A stretch of 64,000 bases of DNA from contig JAJACP010000002.1 in NCBI GenBank assembly GCA_022601445.1, forward strand, positions 122,707-186,706, written 5' to 3'. The translations under genes and the position numbers were made by a program. Positions 63,147-64,000 of this stretch are shown in pieces. Positions within the stretch are counted from its first letter, which is position 1. Each line of letters opens with the position of its first letter. The notes below the pieces were generated by a model. It was not told the origin of the DNA. It made no database searches and worked only from the letters and a program-made list of their open reading frames with translations. The DNA is from Chlamydiales bacterium. GTDB lineage: Bacteria > Chlamydiota > Chlamydiia > Chlamydiales > JAAKFR01.

Positions 63147-64000
63147 TTAAAAGATCAGCCCAATACCCGCATCGCCGAAGATGCGGTAGCTACCCCCTGT
63201 GTCCCAATCGGCTTCTAGATCAAAGAAAAGATCGAAACACCCCATTGTTTTAGCGCTCCTGAATCCGACCAAGAAGGTCGCCAAATTATTCGATATCCCT
63301 GAATTAAAGTTCAGCGCCTGACCCAAAAGCTCGGCACTGACATCACAACCGGCCACTTGGAAGCGACCTGAAACCCCAATATAGGGCTCGATGTCTAGAA
63401 AGCAGGTGCATTTCGGTGCGCTCAGTTCTCCACGGAGGGTGAGCAGCTGAATGTCCCGATCATAAACCGTTAGGTTTGAGTTGGATCCTTGCTCATGATC
63501 GTTGCCTAAGAAAAGACCGGCGTACCTTATTGTTCCACTTAAGACAGGGGCGCACCACCAGTCACAGAAAGAGTGGGCATAGGTGATCTCTGGTGTGAAG
63601 AAGAAGCCGTCTGGTTGCGTTTGTGCTTTTTCCACACCACCCGGCACTTGGTTGTTCATGATGTAGCGATCGTTGTCAAAGTGGGTATATCCGGCTGCAA
63701 AGGCGGCTCCAATGAAGTGGTTGCAGAAAGCACGCTCGTAGCTGGCACCACCAAAGCTGGTTCTAATTTCTGCTTTTTGGGTTTTTTCACCGACTATTGC
63801 CTCACCGTAAGAGGCACCTGCGAAAAGTCCTAAACCACCCGGCGCTTCATATCCAATGATAAAGCCCCCCTGGCGTAGATTATAGTGGACCAAGTGCCGC
63901 TCTTCACGCTCTCTGTAGCTACCAATTGCCTCTACCCAAAATCCACATTGACAGGGATCGTAGCAGGCGCAAGAAAAGGCTGTCCGATGGCGATAGATGT
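63147..64000 (-). CDS. Autotransporter-like outer-membrane protein, copy C (N-terminus beyond window)
   Basis: The frame is open from base 64000 down to a stop at 63147 and gives the C-terminal 283 residues or so of a third paralogue: the cysteine junction (CACYDPCQCGFW), the barrel with NLRQGGFIIGYEAPGGLG, and the end IGLIF. It is much closer to copy A than to B across the barrel. The passenger and start are outside the window. It is the most upstream of the three. Confidence 0.85.
   Translation of the reverse strand, partial: IYRHRTAFSCACYDPCQCGFWVEAIGSYREREERHLVHYNLRQGGFIIGYEAPGGLGLFAGASYGEAIVGEKTQKAEIRTSFGGASYERAFCNHFIGAAFAAGYTHFDNDRYIMNNQVPGGVEKAQTQPDGFFFTPEITYAHSFCDWWCAPVLSGTIRYAGLFLGNDHEQGSNSNLTVYDRDIQLLTLRGELSAPKCTCFLDIEPYIGVSGRFQVAGCDVSAELLGQALNFNSGISNNLATFLVGFRSAKTMGCFDLFFDLEADWDTGGSYRIFGDAGIGLIF

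Noticed and set aside
1-64000. CRISPR array, rRNA or tRNA genes
   Set aside because: No regularly spaced direct repeats with variable spacers, no rRNA blocks and no cloverleaf with a T-loop GGTTCRA-type motif were recognised in the gaps examined. A short tRNA could still be missed by eye.

Overview
The window is chromosomal DNA from an obligate intracellular chlamydia of the 'environmental' or Chlamydia-like kind (Waddlia, Parachlamydia or Simkania grade), not from Chlamydia itself. The basis is gene order. From memory of the C. trachomatis map, the conserved genes here are equivalents of CT697-CT703 (nth, mnmE, psd, a TPR gene, secA, der), CT554/CT555 (brnQ, SNF2 helicase), CT557/CT558 (lpdA, lipA), CT559-CT564 (type III secretion sctJ, K, L, R, S, T), CT569-CT573 (type II secretion), CT574/CT575 (pepP, mutL) and CT576-CT579 (translocator chaperone and translocators). 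Eukaryote-like and accessory genes sit between these blocks. No host or species name can be read from the DNA itself.

Layout. 1-4.3 kb: 5' part of a secreted collagen-like protein hidden on the minus strand, a SulP transporter, Der, and a HigBA toxin-antitoxin pair with a palindromic operator. 4.3-10.8 kb: SNF2 helicase, BrnQ, a long regulatory-looking gap with nested hairpins, and a leucine-rich-repeat protein. 10.8-19.5 kb: nth-mnmE (minus) and small secreted protein-psd-TPR-secA (plus), then two small unknown genes. 19.6-24.7 kb: lpdA, lipA, a HEAT-like protein, a palindromic MITE-like element and a transfer-type ATPase. 25.0-29.3 kb: a compact type III secretion operon, sctJ-K-L-R-S-T. 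29.4-34.2 kb: AIG1/GIMAP-like GTPases in tandem (two intact, one decayed copy between them), a FliW homologue and a small membrane protein.

34.4-43.6 kb: a type II secretion operon (inner-membrane protein, GspD, E, F, G, three minor pseudopilins, one unknown) whose pseudopilins all lack the usual glycine before the cleavage site. 43.6-50.3 kb, minus strand: receptor-like adenylate cyclase plus PhoR-like histidine kinase, then mutL-pepP. 50.3-58.5 kb: two paralogous coiled-coil proteins with a nearly identical C-terminal block (likely type III substrates), a small membrane coiled-coil protein, a PI3/4-kinase-like protein on the minus strand, and an LcrH/SycD chaperone with CopB-like and CopD-like translocators under a strong sigma-70-type promoter and ending in a clear terminator. 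58.5-64.0 kb: a PgeF/YfiH protein and three tandem autotransporter-like outer-membrane proteins with a conserved four-cysteine cluster, the last cut by the window edge.

Together the region encodes much of the secretion machinery (T3SS export apparatus and translocon, T2SS) plus proteins likely to face the host or the cell surface: LRR protein, GTPases, lipid-kinase-like protein, collagen-like protein and autotransporters. No rRNA, tRNA or CRISPR array was recognised.
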